Origin: Gammaproteobacteria bacterium HGW-Gammaproteobacteria-11
GTDB taxonomy: Bacteria > Pseudomonadota > Gammaproteobacteria > Pseudomonadales > Pseudomonadaceae
NCBI GenBank assembly: GCA_002840055.1
Contig: PGZJ01000001.1
Coordinates: forward strand, 124,001 to 188,000
Length of the DNA: 64,000 nt
Direction of reading: 5' to 3'
Below, one piece after another: positions 18,026-27,082 of this stretch; position 1 is the stretch's first letter, and the number at the start of each line of letters is the position of its first letter. Made by a program: the position numbers and the translations under genes. Under the pieces are notes generated by a model, which worked only from the letters and a program-made list of their open reading frames with translations, ran no database searches and was not told where the DNA came from.

Positions 18026-19264
18026 TCAATAGAGCAGTTCGGAGAGGGGCCAGTAACGCACCGGATCGCCGTGACCCAATGTCGCATTGGCGCCAATATC
18101 GGCCAGACCATCCGCCCAACTGGCTGCTGCGAGCATGGCTGAGCCCTGCTGCGGGTGCAGAATGACCTGCTGACCGGTTGCGCCTGTCTGCAACCTGGCG
18201 CGCAGAAACTGGCGCCGCGGCTTGGCCTTGGGCCAGTCAAAAGCCGCAGGCATCAACCAGCCGGTCGATGCTGGCTCATCCCGTCCCTGGGCCTTGAGCA
18301 ACCAGGGCCGGGCAATGATCAAGGCAGTAATCCAGACCGCCACCGGATTACCTGGCAGGCCGATCCAGGGCGTTCCGGCCACCGCACCGAAAGCCAGCGG
18401 CTTGCCCGGCTGAATCGCCAGTTGCCACAGATCGAGTCGCCCAAGCTGTTGTACCGCGGCTTTCAGATGATCTTCCTCGCCTACTGACACACCGCCGGAG
18501 CTGATCAGCACGTCGGCATTGGCTGCGGCGGCCAGTAGTTGTTCGCAGGTCTGAGACAGACTGTCGGGCATGACCCGCATCTCGCTAAGCTGGCAGCCCC
18601 AGCCCTGCAGCAGGTTGGCCAGCGTCTGCTGGTTGGCGTTGTAGATCTGGCCCGGCGCCAGCGGCTGACCCGGTTCACGCAGTTCATCGCCGCTGCTCAG
18701 CAGCGCCACACGCAGCGGCCGGTAAACCGGTAGCTGGTCAATCCCCTGGCTGGCCAGCAGCCCCAGGTCCTGGGCACGCAAACGCCGTCCTGCCGACAAT
18801 AGCAAGGCGCCGGCGCTGCTCTCCTCGGCGCGTTTGCGCACATGCTGACCCGGTTTTACCGGCGGTAGTTGCACGCCAGCGGCGTGCAGTTGCACGTCCT
18901 CCTGGGCCACCACGGTATCGGCCAGAGCGGGTAAAGGCGCGCCGGTAAAAATACGCACTGCGTGGCCGGCCGTCAGGGCCGCTGCGGCTTCCCCTGCGGC
19001 AATGCGCCCAGCCAACGGCAACCAGCCGCCTGCAGCAGGCAGATCAGCGGAGCGCAAGGCATACCCATCCATCGCACTGTTGTCCCAGGCCGGGCTATCC
19101 AGACGCGCGAACTGGGGCTCAGCCACTATCCGTCCACTGGCCGCGTCGAGCGCTACCCACTCGCTGGGCGGTGGAGCCGGCGCCTGAGCCAGCAGGCGTG
19201 CTATGGCTTCATCGACCGGCAGCCATTTCTGCCCGTGCGGGCGTTCGCAGGTGCAGGCGGTCAT
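18026..19264 (-). CDS. moeA: Molybdopterin molybdenumtransferase MoeA
   Basis: MoeA inserts molybdate into adenylated molybdopterin. The 412-residue protein shows the N-terminal SPAWDNSAMDGYALR motif near residue 60, the domain III motif SSGGVSVGEEDHLK near 255, and the substrate loop GLPGNPVAV near 305. All are family signatures, and the length is normal. Its ATG overlaps the moaB stop (ATGA). Start MTACTCERPHGQKW has an unusual Cys pair that could be a local metal site, although this part is variable in MoeA. It supplies Moco to NarG. Confidence 0.96.
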   Translation of the reverse strand: MTACTCERPHGQKWLPVDEAIARLLAQAPAPPPSEWVALDAASGRIVAEPQFARLDSPAWDNSAMDGYALRSADLPAAGGWLPLAGRIAAGEAAAALTAGHAVRIFTGAPLPALADTVVAQEDVQLHAAGVQLPPVKPGQHVRKRAEESSAGALLLSAGRRLRAQDLGLLASQGIDQLPVYRPLRVALLSSGDELREPGQPLAPGQIYNANQQTLANLLQGWGCQLSEMRVMPDSLSQTCEQLLAAAANADVLISSGGVSVGEEDHLKAAVQQLGRLDLWQLAIQPGKPLAFGAVAGTPWIGLPGNPVAVWITALIIARPWLLKAQGRDEPASTGWLMPAAFDWPKAKPRRQFLRARLQTGATGQQVILHPQQGSAMLAAASWADGLADIGANATLGHGDPVRYWPLSELLY

Positions 19265-19815
19265 GCCCGTGTACCACAGCTAGCCAACGCCTGCGTCTGG
19301 GTCAAGCTCAGGTGCGGCACCACATTGCAGGGTTTGCTGCGCGCATCCAGTTGCGTGACGAGAATGCCATCCCAGGCGGTGCGGCAAGCCCCTGGCGAGC
19401 CAGGCAGGCAACAGATCAGCGTGCCATTAGCAAACCCTGCCAGGGCACGGGATTGCACGGTCGAGGTGCCAATCTCGGCAAAGGACAGTTGCCTGAACAA
19501 CTCGCCAAAGCCGTCCATGACCTTGTCGAACAGCGGGCTGAGCGCTTGCGGAGTATTGTCCCGGGCGGAAAAGCCGGTGCCGCCGGTAATCAGCACCACA
19601 GCTATGTGCGGATCGGCTATCCATTGCGATACCTGGGCGCGAAGAAGGTAGATATCGTCGATACACAGCTGGCGGTCGGCCAAGTGATGACCGGCGCTGT
19701 GCAGGCGATCAACCAGGGTCTGGCCGGAGTCATCGGTTGCCAGTGAGCGGGTATCACTGACGGTCAGCACGGCTATGGGTAACGGGGTGAATTCGGTCTG
19801 TCGCAGGTGGGACAT
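19261..19815 (-). CDS. moaB: Molybdopterin adenylyltransferase MoaB/Mog family
   Basis: The 184-residue protein is of the MoCF-biosynthesis fold: VLTVSDTRSLATDDSG near residue 15, ITGGTGFSARDNTPQA near 75, and the C-terminal LPGSPGACRTAWDGIL. These match MoaB/Mog, which adenylates molybdopterin before MoeA acts. The start at 19815 (MSHLRQTEF) has GGAG upstream and matches family N-termini. A longer in-frame extension to 20001 overlaps moaE and is rejected. An 86-bp gap follows moaE, and the 3' end overlaps moeA. Confidence 0.95.
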   Translation of the reverse strand: MSHLRQTEFTPLPIAVLTVSDTRSLATDDSGQTLVDRLHSAGHHLADRQLCIDDIYLLRAQVSQWIADPHIAVVLITGGTGFSARDNTPQALSPLFDKVMDGFGELFRQLSFAEIGTSTVQSRALAGFANGTLICCLPGSPGACRTAWDGILVTQLDARSKPCNVVPHLSLTQTQALASCGTRA

Positions 19816-19900
19816 GGGCGCTGCTCCAAAGGGCTTTGCCGCAGCATGACAAGGCAGGAGCAGGTACTGTATTCCCCCTTGGGGGTAGCTCAGCAGGGCA

Positions 19901-20356
19901 TTATGGGCAGCGCCACTTGTCCAAGGCTTGCGTATCACTCTCGCGGGCATCCACCCAGCGCGGGCCCTCGGCGCTGTCTTCCTTCTTCCAGAAGGGTGCA
20001 CGGGTTTTCAGGTAATCGATAATAAAATGGCAGGCCTCGAAGGCCGCCGCCCGGTGTGCGGAGCTGACGCCGACAAAGACGATCGGTTCGCCCGGCTCCA
20101 GGCGCCCAACCCGGTGCAATACCTCGACGCTGAGCAGCGGCCAACGCGCCTGGGCCTGCTGGACTATGCTGTGCAGGGCCTTTTCGGTCATGCCCGGATA
20201 GTGTTCGAGCAGCATGCCCGCCACATCCTGACCGTCATTGAAGTCGCGCACATAGCCGGTAAAACCGACCACCGCCCCTACCCCGAGTTGCTGGGCGTGC
20301 AGGCGGTTGAGCATGGCGCCGGGATCAAAACAGGCGGTCTGGACAGTAACCGTCAT
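19901..20356 (-). CDS. moaE: Molybdopterin synthase catalytic subunit MoaE
   Basis: MoaE, with MoaD, converts cyclic pyranopterin monophosphate to molybdopterin. The 151-residue protein has the family landmarks GFTGYVRDFN near residue 33, HRVGRLEPGE near 82, SSAHRAAAFEAC near 98, and the active-site lysine segment LKTRAPFWKKE near 116. ATG at 20356 is 1 bp after the moaD stop, so translational coupling is expected. Length and motifs are normal. Confidence 0.97.
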   Translation of the reverse strand: MTVTVQTACFDPGAMLNRLHAQQLGVGAVVGFTGYVRDFNDGQDVAGMLLEHYPGMTEKALHSIVQQAQARWPLLSVEVLHRVGRLEPGEPIVFVGVSSAHRAAAFEACHFIIDYLKTRAPFWKKEDSAEGPRWVDARESDTQALDKWRCP

Positions 20357-20357
20357 A

Positions 20358-20606
20358 TCAACCCCCGGTCACGGGCGGGAAAAAGGCCACTTCGTCGCCA
20401 TCCTGCAGCGGCGCATCGAGGCTGACCATCTCCTGGTTCAGGGCGCACATCAGCCGTGGTTCGGCCAGCACCTGCCAGTCTTCACCCCGGCTCAGCAGTG
20501 CGTCACGCAGGGCGCGCAGGTTGCTTAACTCGGGTGACCAGGCCAGCTGTTGCTGCTCGACGCCGAGCACCTCACGGTAGCGGGCAAAAAACTGCAGATT
20601 GATCAT
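20358..20606 (-). CDS. moaD: Molybdopterin synthase sulfur carrier subunit MoaD
   Basis: The 82-residue ubiquitin-fold protein ends in PPVTGG, the Gly-Gly tail that becomes the thiocarboxylate sulfur donor in molybdopterin synthase. The start at 20606 ([15 protein letters not shown]) matches MoaD N-termini. The frame remains open further upstream, but that part lies within moaC. The start overlaps the moaC stop (ATGA). Confidence 0.96.
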   Translation of the reverse strand: MINLQFFARYREVLGVEQQQLAWSPELSNLRALRDALLSRGEDWQVLAEPRLMCALNQEMVSLDAPLQDGDEVAFFPPVTGG

Positions 20607-21094
20607 GGCGCCTCCCCGCTCTGCTGGGGTTCTGCCTGATAGTGCCCGCTCTTGCCGCCGAGCTTTTCCAGCAAGCGGGTCGATTCGATGACCATGCCCT
20701 TGTCCACCGCCTTGCACATGTCATACAGGGTCAGGGCGGCGACACTGGCGGCGGTCAGGGCTTCCATCTCGACCCCGGTCTGTCCGGCCAGCTTGCAGCG
20801 TGCGGTGATGCGCACCGCATCAGGCAGCTCTGCGCTCAATTGCACCTTGATACTGGTCAACAGCAGCGGGTGACAGAGCGGAATCAGTTCATGCGTGCGC
20901 TTGGCCGCCATGATGCCGGCGATGCGTGCCACGGCAAACACGTCACCCTTGGGGTGGCCGCCCTGCTGGATCATCTGCAGGGTCTCGGGGCGCATGCGCA
21001 CCAGTGTCTCGGCTAGCGCTTCGCGTTCAGTGTTGGCCTTGGCGGTCACATCGACCATATTGGCCTCGCCCTGGGCATTCAGGTGCGTCAACAT
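20603..21094 (-). CDS. moaC: Cyclic pyranopterin monophosphate synthase MoaC
   Basis: MoaC acts with MoaA to turn GTP into cyclic pyranopterin monophosphate. The 163-residue protein carries the family blocks [48 protein letters not shown] and [11 protein letters not shown] chose ATG at 21094 ([15 protein letters not shown]) because AGGA is 7 bp upstream and it aligns with E. coli MoaC; ATG at 21118 is an in-frame alternative. No moaA is in this window. In Pseudomonas a moaA paralogue follows the PPIase after narI, which would lie just outside the left edge. Confidence 0.97.
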   Translation of the reverse strand: MLTHLNAQGEANMVDVTAKANTEREALAETLVRMRPETLQMIQQGGHPKGDVFAVARIAGIMAAKRTHELIPLCHPLLLTSIKVQLSAELPDAVRITARCKLAGQTGVEMEALTAASVAALTLYDMCKAVDKGMVIESTRLLEKLGGKSGHYQAEPQQSGEAP

Positions 21095-21207
21095 CGGCTC
21101 ATCCTGTTCAAAGGTCATGACCGCTACTTTACCGAAATACCGAGGGGCAGACATTACCTCTGTTGGGGCATTACCGGATCGGGCCGGACTTGCGGCGCGC
21201 AGGCCGT

Positions 21208-22464
21208 TCAGCGACGCAGACTGTCCGGCGGGGTCAGATAATCGCTGCTGCTGCCGCGCCTGTCCTTGCTGGCGTCAATCTCCAGCCGGGCAATGCTGCG
21301 CAGGTGCACCTCGTCCGGACCATCGGCAATCCGCAGGGCACGGGAGGCTATCCAGAGATCCGCCAGCGGCGTATCGGGGGTCAGGCCCATGGCGCCGAAC
21401 ACCTGCATGGCCCGGTCCACCACCCCGGCGAGCATGCCTGGCACCACTGCCTTGATCATGGCGATTTCCCGGCGTGCGGCCCTGGCGCCTACCTCATCAA
21501 TCATCCAGGCGGTTTTCAGCACCAGCAGGCGGGCCTGTTCGATTTCCATGCGCGAGCGGGCGATCCAGTCACCGATACTGCCGTGCTGGTGCAGGTAGCG
21601 GCCGAAGGTCTTGCGCTCCTGGGCGCGGTCAACCATCAGCTCCAGTGCCAGCTCGGCCATACCGATGGCGCGCATACAGTGGTGGACGCGGCCGGGGCCA
21701 AGGCGGGCCTGGGCCATCATGAAGCCGTCGCCCTCCTGCCCAAGCAGATTGCTCACCGGCACCCGTACATTGCGCAACAGCAGTTCACTATGACCTTCAG
21801 GGGCAATGTGGTGCATCACCGGGATATTGCGCAGCAACTCCACCCCGGGGGTATTGAAGGGCACGATGATCATGCTTTGCTGGCGGTGGGCGTCCGCTTC
21901 CGGATCGGTCTTGCCCATGACAATCAGGAAGGCGCAATCCGGGTGCGAGGCATTGGTGATAAACCATTTGCGCCCATTGATGACGTACTCGTCGCCTTCA
22001 CGACGGATCAAGGTCTGGATATTGCTGGCATCGGATGAGGCCACATCCGGCTCGGTCATGGCAAAGGCCGAGCGGATCTCCCCGGCCAACAGTGGCTGCA
22101 GCCACTGGCGGTTCTGCTCCGGGCTGGCAAACATATGCAAGAGTTCCATGTTGCCGGTATCCGGGGCATTGCAGTTGAACACCTCCGAAGCCCAACTGAC
22201 GCGGCCCATGATTTCCGCTAACGGCGCATAGTCCAGATTACTCAGACCGCGCCCCGGCTCATCAGGCCGCAGGCTGGGCAGAAACAGGTTCCACAACCCC
22301 TCCTCCCTGGCCAGCGCCTTTAGATCAGCCATAAAGGATACCGGGTACTGTCCGGCGGCGACTTCCTGCTGCCAGGCGCCAATACGCGGGACTATGTGGG
22401 TGTCGAGAAAATCCCTGAGCTGGTGGCGCAGGGCCTGGGTGTTGGCGTTATAGGCAAAATCCAT
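21208..22464 (-). CDS. Acyl-CoA dehydrogenase family protein (ACAD10/11-like)
   Basis: The 418-residue FAD enzyme has the acyl-CoA dehydrogenase blocks [13 protein letters not shown] near residue 127, [14 protein letters not shown] near 155 and [15 protein letters not shown] near 355. The usual catalytic segment Y-E-G-T-N is replaced by [12 protein letters not shown], as in ACAD10/11-type enzymes rather than classic short- or medium-chain ones, so the substrate is uncertain. ATG at 22464 has GAGGA 8 bp upstream. It is the first gene of the minus-strand run leading into moaC (113-bp gap). A perfect ANR box lies 162 bp upstream. Confidence 0.9.
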   Translation of the reverse strand: MDFAYNANTQALRHQLRDFLDTHIVPRIGAWQQEVAAGQYPVSFMADLKALAREEGLWNLFLPSLRPDEPGRGLSNLDYAPLAEIMGRVSWASEVFNCNAPDTGNMELLHMFASPEQNRQWLQPLLAGEIRSAFAMTEPDVASSDASNIQTLIRREGDEYVINGRKWFITNASHPDCAFLIVMGKTDPEADAHRQQSMIIVPFNTPGVELLRNIPVMHHIAPEGHSELLLRNVRVPVSNLLGQEGDGFMMAQARLGPGRVHHCMRAIGMAELALELMVDRAQERKTFGRYLHQHGSIGDWIARSRMEIEQARLLVLKTAWMIDEVGARAARREIAMIKAVVPGMLAGVVDRAMQVFGAMGLTPDTPLADLWIASRALRIADGPDEVHLRSIARLEIDASKDRRGSSSDYLTPPDSLRR

Positions 22465-22625
22465 GATGCATTCCTCTTGAACGTGACCCTTGAGCTGAGG
22501 TCTGACGGCTGTCATTTGACCTTCACAGAGCTTGGGCAAACTGAGGACAACTGGCCAAAGACTTCTGGAAAGGGTATCTTGAGCGCCTACCAAACTCAGT
22601 TAAATAGATCAGATGAATGCTGTAT

Positions 22626-22639
22626 TTGATCTGAATCAA
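22626..22639. promoter_or_regulatory. Perfect ANR/FNR box
   Basis: TTGATctgaATCAA matches the FNR/ANR consensus at all ten fixed positions. For leftward transcription its centre is about 38-42 bp from the likely start of an acyl-CoA dehydrogenase mRNA, given a TATTTA at 22606-22601 on the minus strand. This is close to the class II activator position. For ahpC it lies about 65 bp upstream of the OxyR site and could instead modulate that gene. Confidence 0.8.
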
Positions 22640-22679
22640 GCCTATCTATTTAATCCCGAGCATGAATAACAGGCCATAA

Positions 22680-22716
22680 ATAGCTTTTAACTATCTATCG
22701 CTTAGCTTGAATTTAT
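22680..22716 (+). promoter_or_regulatory. OxyR binding site upstream of ahpC
   Basis: ATAGcTtttAaCTAT (22680-22694) is a perfect copy of the OxyR half element ATAGnTnnnAnCTAT. After a 7-bp spacer comes a weaker second copy, TTAGcTtgaAtTTAT (22702-22716). The two-dyad layout with that spacing is the OxyR tetramer site. It lies 78 bp from the ahpC start codon, as expected for peroxide induction of ahpC. Confidence 0.82.
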
Positions 22717-22793
22717 TTCATTTCCCTATGGGAGAGACGTATATTTCACACGTCTTCCAAACCTGCCTATCCAATCAATCAAGGAGATTACTC

Positions 22794-23360
22794 ATGACGA
22801 CTATCATCAATACTGAAGTCAAACCCTTCAACGCTACCGCTTTCCATGGCGGCGAGTTCGTTCAGGTCAGCGAAGCCGATCTGAAAGGCAAGTGGTCCGT
22901 CGTATTCTTCTACCCGGCTGACTTCACCTTTGTTTGTCCGACCGAGCTGGGCGACCTGGCTGACAACTATGCCGAATTCAAGAAGCTGGGCGTGGAAATC
23001 TACTCGGTATCCACTGATACCCACTTCACGCACAAAGCCTGGCACGACAGCTCCGAAACCATCGGCAAGATCCAGTACCCGATGATTGGCGATCCGACCG
23101 GTGCCATTACCCGCAACTTCGGAGTGATGATCGAAGAAGCCGGTCTGGCTGAGCGCGGTACTTTTGTGATCGATCCCGAAGGCAAGATCCAGATCGTTGA
23201 AATCAATGCCGGTGGCATTGGCCGTGACGCTTCCGAACTGCTGCGCAAGGTAAAGGCTGCCCAGTATGTTGCTGCCCACCCAGGCGAAGTCTGCCCGGCC
23301 AAGTGGAAAGAAGGTGAAGCTACCCTGGCTCCGTCTCTGGACCTGGTTGGCAAGATCTAA
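22794..23360 (+). CDS. ahpC: Alkyl hydroperoxide reductase peroxidase subunit AhpC
   Basis: This is a typical 2-Cys peroxiredoxin of 188 residues that reduces H2O2 and organic peroxides. The peroxidatic Cys is C48 in FTFVCPTEL and the resolving Cys is in [10 protein letters not shown] near residue 167. The C-terminal tail ends SLDLVGKI as in the AhpC group recycled by AhpF. ATG at 22794 has AAGGAG 7 bp upstream; an in-frame extension to 22707 runs into the OxyR site and is rejected. ahpF follows, separated by a terminator-like hairpin. Confidence 0.98.
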   Translation: MTTIINTEVKPFNATAFHGGEFVQVSEADLKGKWSVVFFYPADFTFVCPTELGDLADNYAEFKKLGVEIYSVSTDTHFTHKAWHDSSETIGKIQYPMIGDPTGAITRNFGVMIEEAGLAERGTFVIDPEGKIQIVEINAGGIGRDASELLRKVKAAQYVAAHPGEVCPAKWKEGEATLAPSLDLVGKI

Positions 23361-23374
23361 GCACGCGCCGCACA

Positions 23375-23424
23375 CCCGACCCGCCGCCGTGTAAAGCACT
23401 GCGGTCGGCGGGCCGGGTTTTTTA
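23375..23424 (+). terminator. Rho-independent terminator or attenuator between ahpC and ahpF
   Basis: CCCG-A-CCCGCCG pairs with CGGCGGG-C-CGGG (one A/C mismatch) around a loop of about 19 bases, followed by TTTTTT at 23418-23423. The hairpin probably ends most ahpC transcripts and lets a fraction read into ahpF. This matches the greater need for AhpC over AhpF. Confidence 0.85.
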
Positions 23425-23461
23425 TTGCCTGCATTTCATACATATCAGGATGGACACGCTC

Positions 23462-25048
23462 ATGTTGGACGCGAATCTGAAAAAACAGTTGGACACGTAC
23501 CTGCAGAACATCGTTAAACCGATTGAACTCAGCGTGTCCGTCGATGACAGCCCGAAAGCACAGGAGCTACATGCCCTGGCTGTTGAAATTGCCGAAATGT
23601 CGAGCAAAATCGGTCTGGTTGCCAGCGCCAATCAGCGCACGCCAAGCATGGCCGTTGCCGTGGCGGGAGAAGCGCCGCGCGTGCGCTTTGCCGGCATCCC
23701 GATGGGCCACGAATTCACCTCGTTGGTACTGGCTCTGCTGCAAACCGGCGGACACCCCTCCAAGGCTGATCCGGCGCTGCTTGAGCAGATCCGCAATCTG
23801 GAAGGTCAGTACCATTTCGAAACCTATATTTCCCTGTCCTGCCAGAACTGCCCCGACGTCGTTCAGGCCCTGAATCTGATGGCCACACTGAACCCGAACA
23901 TCAGCCATGTGATGGTCGACGGTGCGCTGTTCCAGGGCGAGGTAGAAAGCCGTCAGATCATGGCGGTACCGGCTGTTTATATGAACGGTGAACTCTTTGG
24001 CCAGGGCCGGATGAGTCTGGCGGACATCGTAAACAAGCTGGATACCGGCGCAGCCAAGCGCAAGGCCGCGGAGCTGAGTGAACGTGCACCCTACGAAGTA
24101 CTGATTGTGGGTGGCGGTCCCGCCGGTGCCGCTGCGGCTATTTACGCCGCGCGTAAGGGTATCCGTACTGCACTGGTAGCCGAGCGCTTTGGCGGCCAGG
24201 TGCTGGACACCGTGGGTATCGAGAACTTCATCTCCGTGCCCTATACCGAGGGCCCTAAGCTGGTCGCCCACCTTGAGCAGCACGTCAAGGAATATGACGT
24301 TGACCTGATCACCGAACAACAGGCCAGCAAGTTGATTGGTGGCGAGCTGCTCAAGGTGGAACTGGCCAGCGGTGCAACTCTGAGTAGTCGTTCGGTTATT
24401 CTCGCCACGGGTGCACGCTGGCGCGAAATGAACGTGCCCGGCGAGCAGGAATACCGTGGCAAGGGTGTAGCCTACTGCCCACACTGTGATGGCCCGCTGT
24501 TCAAGGGCAAGCGCGTAGCAGTGATCGGCGGAGGCAACTCAGGTATTGAGGCGGCCATCGATCTGGCCGGACTGGTCGAGCACGTAACAGTGCTGGAGTT
24601 CAGCGACACCCTGCGTGCCGACGAAGTGCTGCTGCGCAAGGCCCGCTCCATGCCCAATCTGACCATCATCAAGAACGCTCAAACCACCGAAGTGCGAGGT
24701 GATGGCAACAAGGTGAATGGCCTGACCTATATTGACCGGGTCAGCGGTGAGAGCAAGCAGATCGACCTGGCCGGAATTTTTGTGCAGATTGGCCTGGTGC
24801 CCAATACCGAGTGGCTGAAAGACAGCAGCCTGACCTTGAGTCGGCACGGCGAGATTGAGATTGACAGCCGTGGCGCCACGTCAATGCCGGGCGTTTTCGC
24901 CGCGGGCGACGTGACCAACGTACCGTTCAAACAGATCATTATTGCCATGGGGGCTGGTTCAACGGCCGCACTGGGTGCTTTTGATCATCTGATCCGTACA
25001 CCCAGCCCACAGACAGCCCATGCATCCAGCGAGGTGGAGACCGCCTGA
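23462..25048 (+). CDS. ahpF: Alkyl hydroperoxide reductase flavoprotein subunit AhpF
   Basis: AhpF is the NADH-dependent disulfide reductase that recycles AhpC. The 528-residue protein has an N-terminal double-thioredoxin domain with the CxxC pair in SLSCQNCPD near residue 128. A thioredoxin-reductase-like module follows, with an FAD motif ([11 protein letters not shown] near 217), a CPHC redox pair near 340, an NAD motif ([12 protein letters not shown]) and [13 protein letters not shown] at the end. ATG at 23462 matches E. coli AhpF (MLD-N-terminus); ATG at 23450 lacks a usable ribosome site. Confidence 0.98.
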   Translation: MLDANLKKQLDTYLQNIVKPIELSVSVDDSPKAQELHALAVEIAEMSSKIGLVASANQRTPSMAVAVAGEAPRVRFAGIPMGHEFTSLVLALLQTGGHPSKADPALLEQIRNLEGQYHFETYISLSCQNCPDVVQALNLMATLNPNISHVMVDGALFQGEVESRQIMAVPAVYMNGELFGQGRMSLADIVNKLDTGAAKRKAAELSERAPYEVLIVGGGPAGAAAAIYAARKGIRTALVAERFGGQVLDTVGIENFISVPYTEGPKLVAHLEQHVKEYDVDLITEQQASKLIGGELLKVELASGATLSSRSVILATGARWREMNVPGEQEYRGKGVAYCPHCDGPLFKGKRVAVIGGGNSGIEAAIDLAGLVEHVTVLEFSDTLRADEVLLRKARSMPNLTIIKNAQTTEVRGDGNKVNGLTYIDRVSGESKQIDLAGIFVQIGLVPNTEWLKDSSLTLSRHGEIEIDSRGATSMPGVFAAGDVTNVPFKQIIIAMGAGSTAALGAFDHLIRTPSPQTAHASSEVETA

Positions 25049-25061
25049 GCTATCTGTGATC

Positions 25062-25093
25062 AAAAAAGCCGCATCAATCGATGCGGCTTTTTT
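25062..25093. terminator. Bidirectional rho-independent terminator
   Basis: AAAAAAGCCGCATC-AATC-GATGCGGCTTTTTT is a symmetrical hairpin with A and T tracts on both sides, 13 bp after ahpF. It can end ahpF on the plus strand and the convergent HD-GYP gene on the minus strand. Confidence 0.92.
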
Positions 25094-25111
25094 ACGACGC
25101 TGTAAACAGTA

Positions 25112-26353
25112 TTAACCGCCCGCTTCCAGCCAGAGCTTCTCCAGCCCGGCAAAACCCCAATCCTCAGGGCTTTCACGGGACACAATCGTATCCACCACGC
25201 CCTTTGCCGCCAGATCGATCTGCTCCAGCGGGACCTTCTGACGCAACCTGATCGAATAGAACACACTCAAACGCGGCGTCAGCAAAGACTGCTGCCCTTG
25301 TTCGATAACCACAGCCAGGCGCTCCGATTTCAGCCGAACCAATGAGCCCACCGGATAGATACCGAGCATGCGCACAAAGAGCTTGAACAGAACAGGATCG
25401 AAATGCCCCTGCCAACTGGCCATGCGACTCAGCGATTCGGCCGGATCCCAGCCTGATTTGTAAGGACGATTGGAGGTAATGGCATCGTAGACATCACAGA
25501 TCGCCCCCATACGGGACAACAAGCTGATGCGATCTCCGGCCAGCTTCGCAGGGTAGCCTGTACCATCAACCTTTTCATGGTGATGCAGGCACACATCCAG
25601 CACTTCAGTCGGAATATTTCCGATTTGCATCAATAGCGCATGCCCCTTCTCGGGATGACTGCGCATGATGGCAAACTCGTCATCCGTCAACTTGCCCGGC
25701 TTGTTCAGTACCGCTTCGGGCATCAGCGCCTTGCCGGTATCGTGCATAAGACCGGCCATACCTGCCAGCCTGACGGTGTCCTCATCACAGCCGTACTGGC
25801 GAGCCAAGCCAAGCATCAGCGCAGCCACAGCCACTGAGTGCATATAGGTGTACTCGTCCTTATGCTTGACCCGAGCCACGCTGATCAGGGCATGGGTATT
25901 GCGGTGCAAGGAACTGGACATATCACCAATCAGTTCCATCAGTCCCTCGGTTTGCAGGGCCTTGCCCATTCGCACATCGGCAAACATATCCAGCACCGCA
26001 CGCTTGCCTTTACCGATGATCTGCCGGGCCCGTTCTACTTCATCCTGCATGCGGCATGGACGCAGGTCTTGCATCTGCTCGGACGACTGAAGCGGAATGG
26101 GCTGCGCTGGCTCGGGTAACAGGTCTGCAGCAGGCTCGGATTGCAGCTCAAGGGAACCGGCATCCTCGACGTCGACGCCGCGTTCGGTATCAATAATGAT
26201 TTCGAGAACAGAACTGGCCAGCAGCTTGTCCAGGCTTGCCTGATCCTCGATCAAAAGCTGCCTGGACCAGAAGGGGTGATGCATCCAGGGGCCACAGAGC
26301 TTGTGCACGAAGATACCAATGCGCGCCTGGCGGGTAGAAATGGTTTTGAGCAT
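25112..26353 (-). CDS. HD-GYP domain cyclic-di-GMP phosphodiesterase (DUF3391 N-terminus)
   Basis: The 413-residue cytoplasmic protein has an N-terminal DUF3391-type region (about 1-110) with an acidic Pro/Glu-rich linker. It is followed by an HD-GYP domain with GLMHDTGKALMPEAVLNKPG near residue 205 and HHHEKVDGTGYP near 260. All HD, HHE and GYP elements are present, so hydrolysis of c-di-GMP is likely. I chose ATG at 26353 (MLKTISTRQARIGIFVHKL), since the longer frame would need TTG at 26380. The ribosome site is weak either way. There are no membrane segments. Confidence 0.9.
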   Translation of the reverse strand: MLKTISTRQARIGIFVHKLCGPWMHHPFWSRQLLIEDQASLDKLLASSVLEIIIDTERGVDVEDAGSLELQSEPAADLLPEPAQPIPLQSSEQMQDLRPCRMQDEVERARQIIGKGKRAVLDMFADVRMGKALQTEGLMELIGDMSSSLHRNTHALISVARVKHKDEYTYMHSVAVAALMLGLARQYGCDEDTVRLAGMAGLMHDTGKALMPEAVLNKPGKLTDDEFAIMRSHPEKGHALLMQIGNIPTEVLDVCLHHHEKVDGTGYPAKLAGDRISLLSRMGAICDVYDAITSNRPYKSGWDPAESLSRMASWQGHFDPVLFKLFVRMLGIYPVGSLVRLKSERLAVVIEQGQQSLLTPRLSVFYSIRLRQKVPLEQIDLAAKGVVDTIVSRESPEDWGFAGLEKLWLEAGG

Positions 26354-26623
26354 GGATTGTGACGTGGCCTGATGACTCAAACGGCACTACGCTGTGCAGC
26401 GCCTTCAAACTGTCAATGTGCCAGTATAGTACAGCTTGGGCGCTACAAACTGTCGCCTGGTGGCAGTAAATCAATACAATTTGAAAAATCAGCCCCCATG
26501 TTGTCAGTCAGTTCTTCGGGGGCAAATCGGGCAAGACAGCCGCCGCCCTTGATCTGCGGCGCCACTGCAACAGCGGCGCTCAAGGGATCTGCGGTATCAT
26601 CTGCAGATGTTGCGAACAGCTCG

Positions 26624-27037
26624 CTATTTAGGTGCACCATGTTCATTGTATGCCTTGACTGCCCGCAGAATATCACGCCGGCTGATCTGGCCAACCAGCA
26701 GGCCTTCATCCATTACCGGCAAGCGCCGACGACCTTTGTGGATAAAATGCTCTGCTGCCTTGACGATGTCGGCGTCGGCATCAATGCTCTCGACCACATC
26801 GGTCATGACCGAACGCACAGTCCCGCCTGCCTCTTCAAAGTAGCTGCCACTGAGAATCCCGCGCAAACAGTCGCTTTCCGACAAGAGCCCGAGCAGATGA
26901 CCATCCGCATCAACCACGGGTGCACCTGAAATGCTGTTACCCAATAGCACATCAATGGCCTTGAACAGGCTCATGTCGGGCGAAAAAGTGATCAGATCGC
27001 GCGTCATGTAATCCCGCACCTTGACTGACTTGAGCAT
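26624..27037 (-). CDS. Stand-alone two-CBS-domain protein
   Basis: The 137-residue protein is made almost wholly of two CBS motifs. The first is about residues 8-60 (VRDYMTRDLITFSPDMSLFKAIDVLL then GAPVVDADGHLLGLLSE) and the second about 75-130 (VRSVMTDVVESIDADADIVKAAEHF then RRLPVMDEGLLVGQISRRDIL). Such tandem CBS pairs bind adenosine nucleotides and act as energy sensors. ATG at 27037 has AAGGA upstream. It lies 45 bp after purU on the same strand. The 270 bp between its stop and the HD-GYP start hold no convincing gene. Confidence 0.9.
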   Translation of the reverse strand: MLKSVKVRDYMTRDLITFSPDMSLFKAIDVLLGNSISGAPVVDADGHLLGLLSESDCLRGILSGSYFEEAGGTVRSVMTDVVESIDADADIVKAAEHFIHKGRRRLPVMDEGLLVGQISRRDILRAVKAYNEHGAPK

Positions 27038-27082
27038 ACCGTATCCTTCCCCTGATTGTGTCTGTGGCCCTGATTACCTGTC

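Larger units (their letters stand above)
22465..22793. other. Divergent control region between the acyl-CoA dehydrogenase gene and ahpC
   Basis: This 329-bp gene-free region is AT-richer than its surroundings. It contains a perfect ANR/FNR dyad (22626-22639) and an OxyR-type tandem site (22680-22716). It also has a possible leftward -10 TATTTA at 22606-22601 and the ahpC ribosome site AAGGAG at 22781-22786. The part from 22465 to 22590 shows no further element. Confidence 0.7.

Noticed and set aside
26443..26709. 88-codon minus-strand frame between the CBS and HD-GYP genes
   Set aside because: It starts inside the CBS gene, lacks a ribosome site and has no recognisable sequence pattern.
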